A stretch of DNA of 64,000 bases from Volvox africanus (Eukaryota; Chlorophyta; Chlorophyceae; Chlamydomonadales; Volvocaceae): contig BSDZ01000015.1 in the NCBI GenBank assembly GCA_030268105.1, positions 434,001 to 498,000 on the forward strand, written 5' to 3'. Shown piece after piece: positions 12,901 through 23,878 of this stretch (position 1 is the first letter of the stretch; each line of letters starts with the position of its first letter). The notes under the pieces were generated by a model. The model did no database searches. It saw only the letters and a program-made list of their open reading frames with translations, and was not told the DNA's origin. The translations under genes and the position numbers were made by a program.

Positions 12901-15568
12901 ATGTTCTATTCCGTAGAAGGGAACGATGTCGGGGGTAACAGACGTAAGGGTACTCCGTCCGCTTTCATTGTGAAGGCACATCACACTAGGCGCGTGGCCG
13001 CTCGGCACTCCTGACCTTCCCCGCCGAATGCTTAGCAGAACCCCAAACACTCGCCATGGAACTCTCCATAGCGACCCGCAACCCTACGGGAAATCCACCA
13101 TGGCACCGATAGTCGAAGGATAAGTAAGGGCCGCAGCTCCAAGACATAACACGGGAGACGGAGAAGAGACGCGAGATAAGAAAGGGCATTGATCAATCAC
13201 ACTGCCACCTCTCAGATGTCGACTGGCCTCGCCGCAACATGGCTATACAAACCTCTGTTTGCATAAGGGGCTCACCATCACTTGTAGTCGAGCGAATACT
13301 TAAAAAGCTGGGCAACCTGCCAGAGCAGCATACCTGAGGCGCCGTATGATACATACATCAACTCGATATGATGGGACGCGCTGCATCCCCAAAATGATGT
13401 GGAAGTGCAGCGTGCACCCCCTGTGTGGGACGAGACTAATACCATCTGTTAGGACACCAACTCGCATTTAGATACGAGCGCCCCGAACGGTTCAAACACC
13501 CTGACAGGGCATGCGGTATCGAGCAGCTGTCCAGCCAACAGCCAGAGCAATCGTTTGACCGCCAGCAGCGATCCCAGCCAGCCGATCAAAAAGGGGGCGC
13601 GTAATGCTACCTCAGGAGCTGATCCCCCTCGTTCCAACTCTCCGGCGCCCAAAGCGGCCAAAAGTTCCCAAAAGGAACCAGCTGCATTTTGGGCTTAATA
13701 GGCATTTTGCGCAAGCGGATGACTGAACAGCACCCAGGCGCTTGCAGTCGGCGGCCTTCGTTGGGGCCAAAAACGTATCATACAAATAAACCCTTTGATG
13801 GTCACACAATGCTCCTCTCAAAGTCGCCCTTGTTGGCCTTCTCCTTCTCCTCCCAGCTCCCCATCAACCGCCTCTTCACATCCCACCTGCCAGGCCTTCT
13901 GGATGAGAACAAACAACCAGATATTATTTACTACGTCCTCTCGCTTGGAGGAAAAGGTCCTTGGACCCCCCCCTTTTGCGCAGCATTTCAAACTCCCTTC
14001 GGACAGTATTCGCGCACATTCATCACCATCACCGCTGTCCCTCGCCAAGTCTTTCTGCAAGTGTTCATCGGGATATGCTTTACCAGCCTGCGCGCTCGTC
14101 GTGTACTTAGGGAGTCCTCAGCCCCGGGATCCGTTCGCACCCTCGTCCCCCATTTCCTCACTATCCGTGGAAGTACGAAAGCCAACATAAAAAGAAGAGG
14201 GAAGGAAACACGCTCAGGTTAACACACTATTTTACGTTCCTGGCAGCGACAGAGGAGAGATGAGGCCTCATGGACTTCAGGCAGCCCGAGGACATCAACC
14301 CATCAATCAGCCTAGACCTAGATCTAGGTTTGGACCCAGATCCAGGTTTGGACTTCGGAGCTAGGGTCCGTGCCCCGAACCCCACGCTCTGTTCTATCAG
14401 GCAGTAGAGAAGCAGACCGGACGAGCGTCACAGAACAAGATGTCGCGTCACGACTCAATAGGAAGCCCACAACGCCGTCACCGCTGCCAGGAGGCCCACA
14501 TGCCTGTCGTCCTGCTACCCGCCCCACATTCCAATATCGCCCTAGTTGCCTCAAACGGATGGGCCATCGAAACACGATGTGCTGGCCTCGAACTCGCTCG
14601 TTCTCTCGTGTGCATTTCACTCTCTCACTCTGTTGCCCTCAGTCTTAACGTAGCTACATTCCACATGCACCCCCAATTGTTAGGAGGTAAACGCATTTAG
14701 TACATACGGCCTCCGCTCTCCGGAAGGACCATTGCATCACCAAACTCCAGAGTAGCAAGGTTAACGACGGGAAGCCCCAAAACGTAAAGATCGCCCGGGC
14801 GGAACCGCCATGGAGGATCGATGACACCTTCACTTAACCCCACGCCTTCACGGCCTTCCGTCCGCACAGGGGCACAGGACCTGCGCATCCGCAATTGGGC
14901 CCAACCCCTCTAACCCGGTATGGGCTGCTCCGCCTCCGCCCACCGGTATTGTTTTGCGCGGCTGTAGCATAGCGAGGTGCAAAGACAGATTGGGAAACAT
15001 AAGTTAGGAGTTGGCTGCCTCATCGCCCAAAGCCTAGCCTTCATCCGCTTGAATTCCGCAACCACCTGAAAAACGGTCACCCCCGTACCCATTCGATCTC
15101 CATATCGTCACAAGTTGCGGCAGGAACATCGGCTGCTGTCGCTCGATGTTTCATAGGGGCAGCACCCCGATGCCTAGGGCGAGGACGATAATGGCGATAT
15201 CGTGTTTTGGATCGAGCGCTCAGGTACACACGCTATACTTCTCTTCTCATCGGAATGCCAATGTCATGGTCATGTGACCCAACGGGTCCGTCAAACGAGT
15301 AGCAAGCACCGCACACCCATCCCCTCTCGGGATATGATGTACTACTCTCCCAGGATGCCACCAGCACTGCGCACCCTATCTCTTGAGCACTTCTCCATCA
15401 AGGGCTCCTAATCCCCAGGTCTTCATGACGCGGCACGACACGACCCCATCCCGATCCGCCAAAATCGCCTAATTGCGCCAAGTCTTCGCACGGGCCAAGC
15501 CAACCGCGACATGCGGGCAGCTGCTATCGCAGTTGCTTCGGTGTTCACTACACCCAGCCCCGCGTAGC

Positions 15569-15895
15569 CTAATCCCGCCGCAGCTGCGGCAGCCGCTCGG
15601 GAGGGAGTTTGGCCAGGAAGGCCTCAACCAGCCGCCACAGCCCGCGCAGCCACACCTCCCTCCACAACACAAGCCTTCGACATAGCTCGTCATAACTGAC
15701 GCAGCACAACGCCCCGGTAAAAAGATACAGACCGGACCGGAATGCCGTCCTACGAACCAAGCTCCAGGGGTTAGCTGGAAGCCAACAGTTGCTTCCCTTC
15801 TTCGGCGGCTGGGCCGTAATGCCGACATCAGCTAGGATCCGTGGCTGAACCAAACACAAGCTGGACGTAAGGGGGCCCCCGCTGCCTCGGCTCAA
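15569..15895 (-). CDS. Possible terminal exon or gene fragment of unknown function
   Basis: This minus-strand frame ends in about 50 residues (SYDELCRRLVLWREVW, then a Trp/Leu/Arg-rich amphipathic stretch ending LPQLRRD and a stop) with GC-rich third positions like the real exons nearby. The upstream part of the frame looks random, and I could not find an upstream exon between here and the phytoene synthase 3' end. It may be the last exon of a small gene, a decayed fragment or chance. No family is recognised. Confidence 0.2.
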   Translation of the reverse strand: MSRGSGGPLTSSLCLVQPRILADVGITAQPPKKGSNCWLPANPWSLVRRTAFRSGLYLFTGALCCVSYDELCRRLVLWREVWLRGLWRLVEAFLAKLPPERLPQLRRD

Positions 15896-16053
15896 ATAAC
15901 TAAAAGGTGCTCCCTGGAGTAGCGATGTTCATAAAAACCTGTTTATTTCGAGGGGCCCAGCTGCCTGCCCCATGGGCTGGCACCTGAGACAGGGTCTTCG
16001 CTCCACAGTTGCAATAGCACAGCGCTACGGCTCTAAACTCTGCACACTCCAGT

Positions 16054-16058
16054 TTACA
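16054..16058 (-). terminator. Candidate TGTAA poly(A) signal of phytoene synthase
   Basis: TGTAA on the minus strand lies about 272 nt past the phytoene synthase stop codon. TGTAA is the usual volvocine polyadenylation signal. Five-base motifs occur often by chance, so this is only a candidate. Confidence 0.35.
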
Positions 16059-16329
16059 CGAATGCTACCGGTAGCCGGCATAAACAGACTTTTGGGGAAG
16101 TGCCAACAGGGGCATCTACCGGCGGCTACTGCCGTTACCAATGCTGTTATACCTGCAGCTTTCCCGGCATGTTGCTGCTGTTGTTAGTCGTGACGTCGAC
16201 AGCCGCGTGTCCACTGCTGATGCCGTGTTATTATCCAGGTGATGCGAAGGCAACCGCCACTGTCACCATCTAAATGTTCGCGCCTTCCCGAATTCCGACG
16301 GTTGGTTCAGGGCCCCTTTCGACCTGCGC

Positions 16330-19096
16330 TCATTTGCGCACGGATCCTGCGGGTAACAATGCTCGCGTGTAGGCGACGGGCAGTGACACCATCTTGCGCC
16401 ACTTCGGCACATAGGCGCGCTTGCTGAAGTTGTCGTAGCCATTGCTCTCAATGGCGTCCAGAATTTGGCGGTAAAGGATCAGGGCCGACCTGCGAAAAGA
16501 AAATAAGTGGCCAGAGGAGGCAGCGAAGCGCGTGTGAGTATGGAAACATCATGAAGAACCCCGAGGGCAGAACAATGCGTGACCCGTGTAAGGCCCCTTA
16601 ACCGCGTCAAGAATTATAAAGGGCCCAGGCCCCAGCAAGATGAGATGGCATTCGAAGGGAGGAAGCCAAACCTTTGGCGCTGGACGAACGTTAATGTACA
16701 TTGATGTACAAAACCAGGAGACGACCTCGACCAGTAGTAGATTTAAGGTGCCAAACTGCGCGTTAACCTAGAACCCACAAAGGATGTTGATTGATATAAA
16801 CAGCAGGACGGTGGTCATGGAAGTCGAAATCCGCTAAGGAGTGTGTAACAATTCGCCGCCTTTCCCTCGGAAAATAAACTGTAATGTTTAGGTAATAAAT
16901 TTAGAGTTCTCTGACGCTTCGTACCTGCAGTCACATGACAAGCAAGCGAGGGATGCTGTCACCGAAGGGACTGTGGGGTCTTAAAATCCTGCGCGCTTGC
17001 GTACTCGACACGAAAATGGTGGTTGGTCCCTTATATCATTACTTCCCATCTCCCGCCCCAAGCTCAATACCCCTAGATCTTACCAAACTGGCCACCGCGC
17101 CTTCGGATCTAGAAGATCCACTCCCGCCTCAGCATCTGCAAAGTACTGCCGTGCGCGCTGGATCTGGAACTCCATGAACGACCGCCAGCGGTCATCCATC
17201 TTCCCGGTTGTGGGAGCATGCAGCCCCGTGAGGAGCTAAGGGAAGGGGTAGACGGAGGGGACGCGAAATTTATAATCAGTCATTGTTTGCCAGACGCACA
17301 GAAAGCTGGCTAGCTCCTGACGCTGGACCAACCTCAGCTAAATTTAATGCCGTACAGCACACACCTCCTTTTCAGCAATTCCAAATCTCTCCAGCTCGTC
17401 CAACGGCACGTAGATGCGGTTGCGCTGGTAGGCATCCTCTCCAACGTCTCTTAAAATATTGGTCAGTTGGTTGGCCGTACCCAGGGCCAGCGCAGCGCGA
17501 TATACAGGCTCCAAGGGACCCTGTGGGAAAAACGGCGTTAACGACACCATCTCCGTATGGTTTTCTACTTGCTTGCAAGATCCTGAACTTCTTGCATATG
17601 AGTGTGTCAAGAACGCTCCGCAAATCGCCTCCGTCCCCGTAGCTGCACGCCACAGCATGGACCACATGCGGCTTCGTCTAGACAGTCGGGGCAACAAAAC
17701 GTCACCACAGCACTATCGGTGCGATACGTACTAACCTGGATCATTCATTCCCAACAATCATGTGCTATTGTCACAGACCGTGGCAACTTACGACGGAAAA
17801 TGAAGGTTGCGGACCGTAACTGGTATTCCGGAAGCGGTACGCTCGCCGAATATATAAGTTTGTACTGCTTCAAGCAGTCGAGCTGCGCACCGCAAGTTCA
17901 TAACTGAGGAGCAAATACTGGATCCATTTCCGAAGAGCAGCAACAGGAAACCCCTACCATTTCGACGCTGGCCAACAATACCTTTGACTAATTCGTTTCT
18001 AACACCGGAAGCACTGTGGAATCCGCGTTAACAGACAAGAAAAGAAACTCATACATTGACACAATTTTCGGTTGCAGGCTTATAATTTGGAGCCCTTCAA
18101 TACGCTGTCGGTACCGAAGAAACTCCGTTACAGTTATAACGTTGCAGCTTAAGCAAACGCCCGAGCAAGACACATAATTTAAGCGGGAGTATTGCATTTA
18201 TGTGTGGTGGCGAACCGAGTTGAAAGCCACGCGCGCAGTCGCACATGTCCGGCGCCGGGTCCATTCCAGGACAGCGCCCGGAACGAAAGGCTCAAAGGTT
18301 ACTGAAACCCATACTTATAACATAAACTCCCAGAAACACTAAGGAGCTATCTTACCTTGTAGCTCGGCTCGATGCCCATAATCGGTGTGGTCATTAGCGC
18401 CACCGTGCCAGCGACGCGGTAGCAATACTCATAGAGCTCATCAAACGTCTCATAGCGAGACTTGACAAGGTCCATGCGCATGCCCTCAATCATGTCACGG
18501 AAGGGCTGGATGTGAAGTGGAAACCGCGCTGCTGTGTCGGTAAGGGCAGCATCCAACTCGTCGTAGGGTTTCCCATCAAACAAAGCTTCTAGCCGCTCCT
18601 CCCAACGATCAAGGGCCTGCAAAGAGTAACAATTATTAGGGCAAAGCTGGAGGAACATATTTGTCGTCATGTTCCCCACCTTCGGTGTAATTTTGGAGGC
18701 GTTCGGGCCGTCCACTAGCTCGTCCGTTCGCCGGCACCAAACGTAGACTGCCCAAACTGCTTTGGCTTGCGCTGGAGTCATTAGCTGCGTTCCCAGATAG
18801 AAGGTCTTGGCATATTCGCTGGTAACCTGCCCACATTTCTCGTACGCCTGGTCAAGGACTCCACCGCTCCATCTGAAGCTGCGCGGCACACTCATTTTGT
18901 GGCCTTGATGGGTTTCAATGCAACGCCACATCGCATAATCCTCTACGTCGCGGCCTTTCAGCAGAGGAGGCGCCGCTGGTGCGGACGACGTCGGCGTCAC
19001 TACATCAGAAGGGCGCAGCAACGTCGCGCGAACAGTGACGACGCGCTTGGACCTTACAGAGCAGCAGCGACTACAACGAGTAATCCTGCACGACAT
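16330..19096 (-). CDS. PSY: Phytoene synthase, plastid
   Basis: Condenses two geranylgeranyl diphosphates to phytoene, the first committed step of carotenoid synthesis, in the plastid. Exons 18680-19096, 18356-18616, 17365-17520, 17084-17235 and 16330-16489, all GT..AG and in phase, give 381 aa. Both catalytic Asp-rich motifs are intact: DELVD (125-129, in [15 protein letters not shown]) and DVGED (251-255, in [13 protein letters not shown]). Other family blocks are [26 protein letters not shown] and the C-terminal [13 protein letters not shown]. The start is the first ATG in the frame. The next 25-30 residues are Ser/Arg/Cys-rich, as in algal chloroplast transit peptides. The first intron (18617-18679) is only 63 nt, in phase 0 and stop-free. 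The gene is divergent from SEM1. Identity is firm; exact start is fairly sure. Confidence 0.95.
18617..18679 (-). other. 63-nt stop-free intron (exitron-like) in phytoene synthase
   Basis: Donor GTGGGG after ITPK and acceptor TTTGCAG before ALDRW. The length is a multiple of three, with no in-frame stop. Land-plant phytoene synthases read directly from the ITP segment into ALDRW, so the 21 residues are treated as intronic. If kept, they would be inserted ten residues after the first Asp-rich motif. Confidence 0.85.
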
Positions 19097-19510
19097 TGCT
19101 GGGTTGCGTTGGCGAAATCTTAGGAAAAGACTCGCTCCTGGCGAACTAGCACTGGTGCATGGCACGGTGACTACAGTGTCATAAAATATTTGCCTTGATA
19201 AAGCAGTACGTTCCAATTCAATTTGTCCGATTCAATTGCACCGGAGGCCTCTGGAGAGGCATCTCCCAATTGCGTGCCGTACAAAGGGCCTTCCTTTCTT
19301 GAACTTTGCAAGGAACGCATGAGAATGAATCACTGGCGCTTTACTAAGGAGTGTTTTAGTCACATTGCCACAAAATTTTCTCAAGCAAGAGGAAAGATAT
19401 TTGCAGCCAAAGGATTTCGCGCGCACCGTCTCGGCGTTTCGCACAGTGTGGTGCTTCTTTAATATATATTTTTCAAGATCAAGTTCTGAAGCTTCAATTT
19501 GCTTGCACCA
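19097..19510. promoter_or_regulatory. Shared divergent promoter region between PSY and SEM1
   Basis: The two start codons face away from each other across 414 bp with no gene between them. The region is AT-richer than the flanking exons and carries an AATATATATT box near the SEM1 side. No other motif could be named with confidence. Confidence 0.6.
19461..19472 (+). promoter_or_regulatory. TATA-like box for SEM1
   Basis: AATATATATTTT lies about 40-50 bp before the SEM1 start codon, which fits a TATA box with a short 5' leader. Position and AT-richness are the only evidence. Confidence 0.4.
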
Positions 19511-21815
19511 ATGACTGAGTCCAAGAAATCTGAAGCGAGCAAGGGAGCGATGCAGCAACCGAAAGACCAGCAGCCAAATGAAACGACGACGGACCTCTTG
19601 GAAGCTGATGATCTCTTTGAGGTAAGACGCGGCAAAGGGGTTTACCCGGATATCGCCATTTGTCGCGTTGCTCCCTGGCGCGTCCTCTTACTTCCCAAGG
19701 GCCTTCCCGTTGAACTAATGTGCAACACGCAACTTGTCACCCCGCCTTCCCCCATTGTTTTTCCCAACAATGCAGGAATATGGGAACGAAGGTGAGTTTC
19801 AGCATCATGACGCCACTAGGTTGTCAAGACAGCCGGTATCAAATCAACGGGGGGTGCATCTAATCAGGCATAAATTTGGCCCACGGCGAAACTTGGTGAT
19901 TTCGAGTAACCCTTCCTTCGATAGGTTGACGGTTGCTGCGAAGGTTCTCCATAAGCTGATGCACTGGCGCGTCCCAGACGGGGCCTGCCTGTTACAGACC
20001 AACCTCCTGCACCATTTCCCCCCCCCCCCATGGGACCCACTTAGGGCGTGCCTTATGGGCGCATCTCATGACGATGAGGGGTTTTCCATTTTAGTAACGT
20101 TTAGGGAGGGTACGGACGCAGAGGTACTTGCGAGTACGATAAGTTCGTCTCCCCTCTTTGAAAGTCAGCGAGCCCTGCGAGTTGCCCACTGGACTGGCAT
20201 GTTAAGGCAGAAGCCGCTACAGAGAGCTGACAGGTACTGGTTTTATGCAATACTTATTGCAAATCATGCTCCTTGCGACTTAAACCAGTCGTCTATGCCC
20301 CTGCCTGCTCAGCAACGGCCCTTGAACCGGCCTTGTTCCTCCATACTTAACTACTGAATCATCACTCAACCCCCAAACCTTAAGTTTGTTTGAATTTCTG
20401 TTTCGTACCTCTTCATGTGTAAGACCATCAGAAAGGATCCCCATATAAATGTGGCTATTAAGTGCTGTGCATTCGTTCAACCCGGTTCCGGCCTGCCATT
20501 CACTCAAGCAACAGTCCGATCCTGCTGGCACCTTCAAGAGGATTGGAATTCAATTTAATCCCTTTTTGAATGGGCTCGGTTTTGCGGTAAACGTGCTGCA
20601 CAGGTTTGCAAAAATTAGCCAGGTCTGTCCCATGGGTCATCTATGCATCCACATTTACTGCAATGGGGCTGTCCCTGGATTAACGAGGCGCGCCTCACCC
20701 ACGTTGCGCGTCTTTCCCACTGAGTTTTAATGCGTGGTCTTTAGGGCTCGGGTGTTGGTGTCCGTGTGAAGCTGCAATGTCGCAGCAATGTCAAATTCCG
20801 TTCCGTGCCATGTGATTTCCTGTGCGATCATGGAAAGCGCGGCACGAGGAAGTTAAATGACCGTACCTTACATGTCGCCTTCCTGCTTGCCTCTCATTGT
20901 GTATTTTTGTTCTGTAAGGTCGCGCGCCCTCCCCTCCTTTACTTTAAGGATTTTCGTATTCGGTCGGCAGTCCTTTCCTCTCTGGCGAAGGGCCACTGGC
21001 CCGTGCAGTGTTTCCTTATACTAGGTTTATACAAATTGTAGGGTAGAGGAGCCACGCTATTGGATGATCCATGCTGCTCTGTCAGTCTTTCCGGATATCA
21101 TCTGCCGCTCATGTTCTGTTATGTCTGAGAGATCAGGCTGATGGGTCTCGGCCAGATGCCTAGTGCACCAGCGCACAAATCGTAAACTCAACCTTTTTGC
21201 AACTGCCATCTGTACCCACGATATCGTCCAAGCGCCATTGTTAGGCAGCTTTCTATGTTATTTGATATCATCTCTATTCAGCTGGTCACATGCACAGACA
21301 CCCAGCGACCCAGGCTGGTTGCGATGCGATCTGATGTGTGCGGCGCCTCCCGACGGTGGCTTTCCCTGTGTTAGTCAAGTTTTAAAGTGCTTCCGGCAAA
21401 TGGAATGGACTGAACTGAGAATCATATGCCCAGGAAACACTGCATGTACTCCAGTGACCGGTCTTTGTGGGAAACCGAAATGCCAAATCTCAATGTTTAT
21501 ACCTCGCCGTGTCGCCTAATCACAGACCACGTCAAGGCTTACAAGACGTCCGTCTTTATTTTCAGGGTAACCCCCTCCTACAGTACCACGTCTCGTTCAT
21601 TCGACTCCCCCTCCAATTCCCATCCTATGACGTCCCAATTGGTGGCATCACCGACGCTTGCCCCCTTCCATTCACCCTGCCCCGTAGAGTGGCACAGCGC
21701 AAAGGACGACGAAGCGGTGCCACTGTGGGAGGCCGATTGGGAGGATGAGAATGTGGCGGATGACTTTGCGGGCAGGCTAAAAGCTGAGTTGGATATGAGA
21801 GGAATGAAGGAGTAG
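19511..21815 (+). CDS. SEM1: SEM1/DSS1, small acidic subunit of the 26S proteasome lid
   Basis: SEM1/DSS1 is an intrinsically disordered acidic protein of the proteasome lid; in other eukaryotes it also works in TREX-2 mRNA export and BRCA2 complexes. Exons 19511-19621 (37 codons), 19776-19791 (16 nt) and 21688-21815 give 84 aa, the usual family length. The conserved signature is rebuilt only when the microexon is included: LLEADDLFE + EYGNE + EWHSAKDD, then LWEADWEDENVADDF and RLKAEL, matching the family pattern of two acidic Trp-containing patches and a C-terminal helix. Splice sites: GTAAGA, AG/GTGAGT around the microexon, CCCGTAG. The last intron is 1.9 kb, long for so small a gene. Divergent from PSY. 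Confidence 0.93.
19776..19791 (+). other. 16-nt microexon of SEM1
   Basis: The acceptor AATGCAG and donor GTGAGT flank GAATATGGGAACGAAG. It adds five residues (EYGNE) and one base that completes the next codon. Without it exon 1 (phase 0) and exon 3 (needs phase 1) are out of frame. The five residues fill the place of FPAED in animal DSS1. Confidence 0.9.
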
Positions 21816-23878
21816 GGCACAGCTTGGTGATAATTGCAACGGTGCGGAGGTGGCATGCTGCATCTGCACAAACACCACCACAGATGGGTATATGAGATTA
21901 TTTGGTCAGTATACCGGCCGGGGTCAGATAATCCGGCGTGCGGCATATAGCGTGTAGAAAGCGGCATCAGTGAGATGAGGGTGGTCACGCCACTGGATGA
22001 TGAGCCTGGAGCAGCTAGGAGCTCAAGCTAGGATGCAACCTAAAATTCCAGGTCACTTCGCTTGTGCAGAAGAGGACAAATAGGTAAAGCGCCAATGACA
22101 GGCTCGATTTCTACATTGTTGAAGTTACTTCTTGCCAGAACGGCCAGGATCATTCACGGACGTCTCTGGCAGTAATTTTTTACACTACAATTATTCCAAA
22201 ACCCTCACAATCGGGGCTATTTGTGCCCACAGAACCGGAGCCGAGCATATGTAAGAGGACCCTTGGATATGTAAGAGGCTGCGGACTCCGTCTAATGAAA
22301 GGGGTGTAACGAATGTGTGGGCAGGGCACACGATAAAGGAATGGCAAGTTGTACTAATGTTTATTGACGAGAATGTCCGGCAAGAGATAGCTCTGGCAAA
22401 GCGTGAGCTGTGAAAGGCACACTTTTGTGTTCATCCGTTGTCAAATCAGCAGGAATTAGGGCGCCCAACTAGATCAGGAAGACAGCCATGCAAGCACAAA
22501 CTTTTTAATCTGCGGCCCTATTTGTGAGAGGGCTATCGCACAACGTCTGGGACGACTCGTTTGTGTATCGTCCTTTAACGCGTGCAGGTGTGTACGAGCT
22601 GCAGCTTAAGCTGCCATAACCTTTCCCCTCCGTCATAATTGCATGAAACCTGGACAGCACCGCGCACGACAAAGCTTTCTCGCTATCGTAACATTTGAAC
22701 TATTTCAGGGATAGCTTCGCCAGTTAACAAAAAGCCGACGGGTTTTGACTGGGTTTTGGCAGAAGCCTAACAATGTCAGGAGTTAGCCCAAGACATTATG
22801 CGAGGTAATTACACTGCGTCCGGGCAGCGCGTATTGGCCGTGGATTGCGTATTGGAAATTGATCAGGCGGTTATTATTGTTAATGCTACCGACCGCAGAT
22901 ATTCGTGACCACTAAATGATATGCAGTATACGAGTTATCAACGTTCATGCAGTGCTCAGGAAATCCATCAAGTCCTTCAGCCACTGACTTTCGTGCCTTC
23001 CAGTCCCGTTCAGGTGCCTTGCAAAACGCTCTCCGGGACACATACATGACTCCCGCCATATATGACCCTGGCTATCAGGGAGGTAATTTGGCTGTATCTA
23101 AATTTGCATACCATCGCGTAAATATGGCATACAAGAACGCCCGCCGAAAGGATGTAAGGCCCCTTAAAAAAGATGGTGGGCACAAACCAGGCAACCCCCA
23201 ATCCTACCGGTCAGCCGACAGGACCATAGGGCATAGGACGTATAGGGGGCACGGGACGCATTCCGCCGGCTGATTCACCTAGGACCTCCATTCTCATTGC
23301 TCTGCAAGGAAGGGCCGCAACTCCACGGCCCGATATTTCGTATCCATCTCCTTCGAAGGTTTAGAGCTTTTGATACCTTAGGTCCGCATCATCCAACCCA
23401 TAAACATCAGATGAAGGGAGACAATCAGCCTACACGAGTAACTTCCTCTGCGCGTAGACCTGGCTGTGGAATTTTCTGCTAGGCAACGTCTAGTGCAAGC
23501 AGCAGGTATGCTAGAACTAATTTAGTTGTGCTAGCTTCGGATTACGTATGTCGACGACACGGCTAGAACGTCGCAGCTGTTAATTAGCCTCTTCGCATCT
23601 TTGGTATGTATCAATCAACACGACATGAAACACTTGTTACGCCTGCGCAACCAGCTGCTCGTTTCCTTGATGCGGGTCTGCTTTGCTGTGTCTGCTTTGC
23701 TGTGTTAACTTCTGGCCGAACCCACGCCAGCAAGGTGCTTCTAGGCTACTGTAGGTGATGCAGTTAGATGTAGAAATTATATGTGCTCAAGGAGCAAATG
23801 TGGCAGCTTTCCTTAGCTAAAGGCATATAGGAAAATTGCGTTCCTGGCGTTAAATGTCTGTCCAGGCGTGCGAGAGCC
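21816..23878. other. Intergenic: SEM1 3' region and pherophorin upstream region
   Basis: No frame here has a family motif or supported exon structure. The first 450 bp or so is probably SEM1 3' untranslated region. The last few hundred bp should hold the pherophorin promoter, but I see no distinct box. Confidence 0.5.
22250..22254 (+). terminator. Candidate TGTAA poly(A) signal of SEM1
   Basis: TGTAA lies 435 nt past the SEM1 stop codon, and a second copy in a near-identical context (ATATGTAAGAGG) follows about 17 nt later. The distance suits a volvocine 3' untranslated region; the assignment is by motif only. Confidence 0.35.

Larger units (their letters stand above)
9964..16329. other. Six-kilobase gap without a convincing gene
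   Basis: Open frames here are short and lack family motifs, splice-supported partners or the GC-rich codon pattern of the neighbouring genes. The base composition is more AT-rich than the flanking exons, and no intact transposon ends or long repeats were seen. The left edge holds the MYB 5' untranslated region and promoter. The right edge holds the phytoene synthase 3' untranslated region. One frame at 15569-15895 (minus) is listed separately because its last 50 codons look more coding-like than the rest. Confidence 0.6.

Noticed and set aside
19097..19216. Longer phytoene synthase N-terminus starting at 19216
   Set aside because: That codon is TTG, not ATG. The first ATG in the frame is at 19096 and begins a plausible transit peptide.
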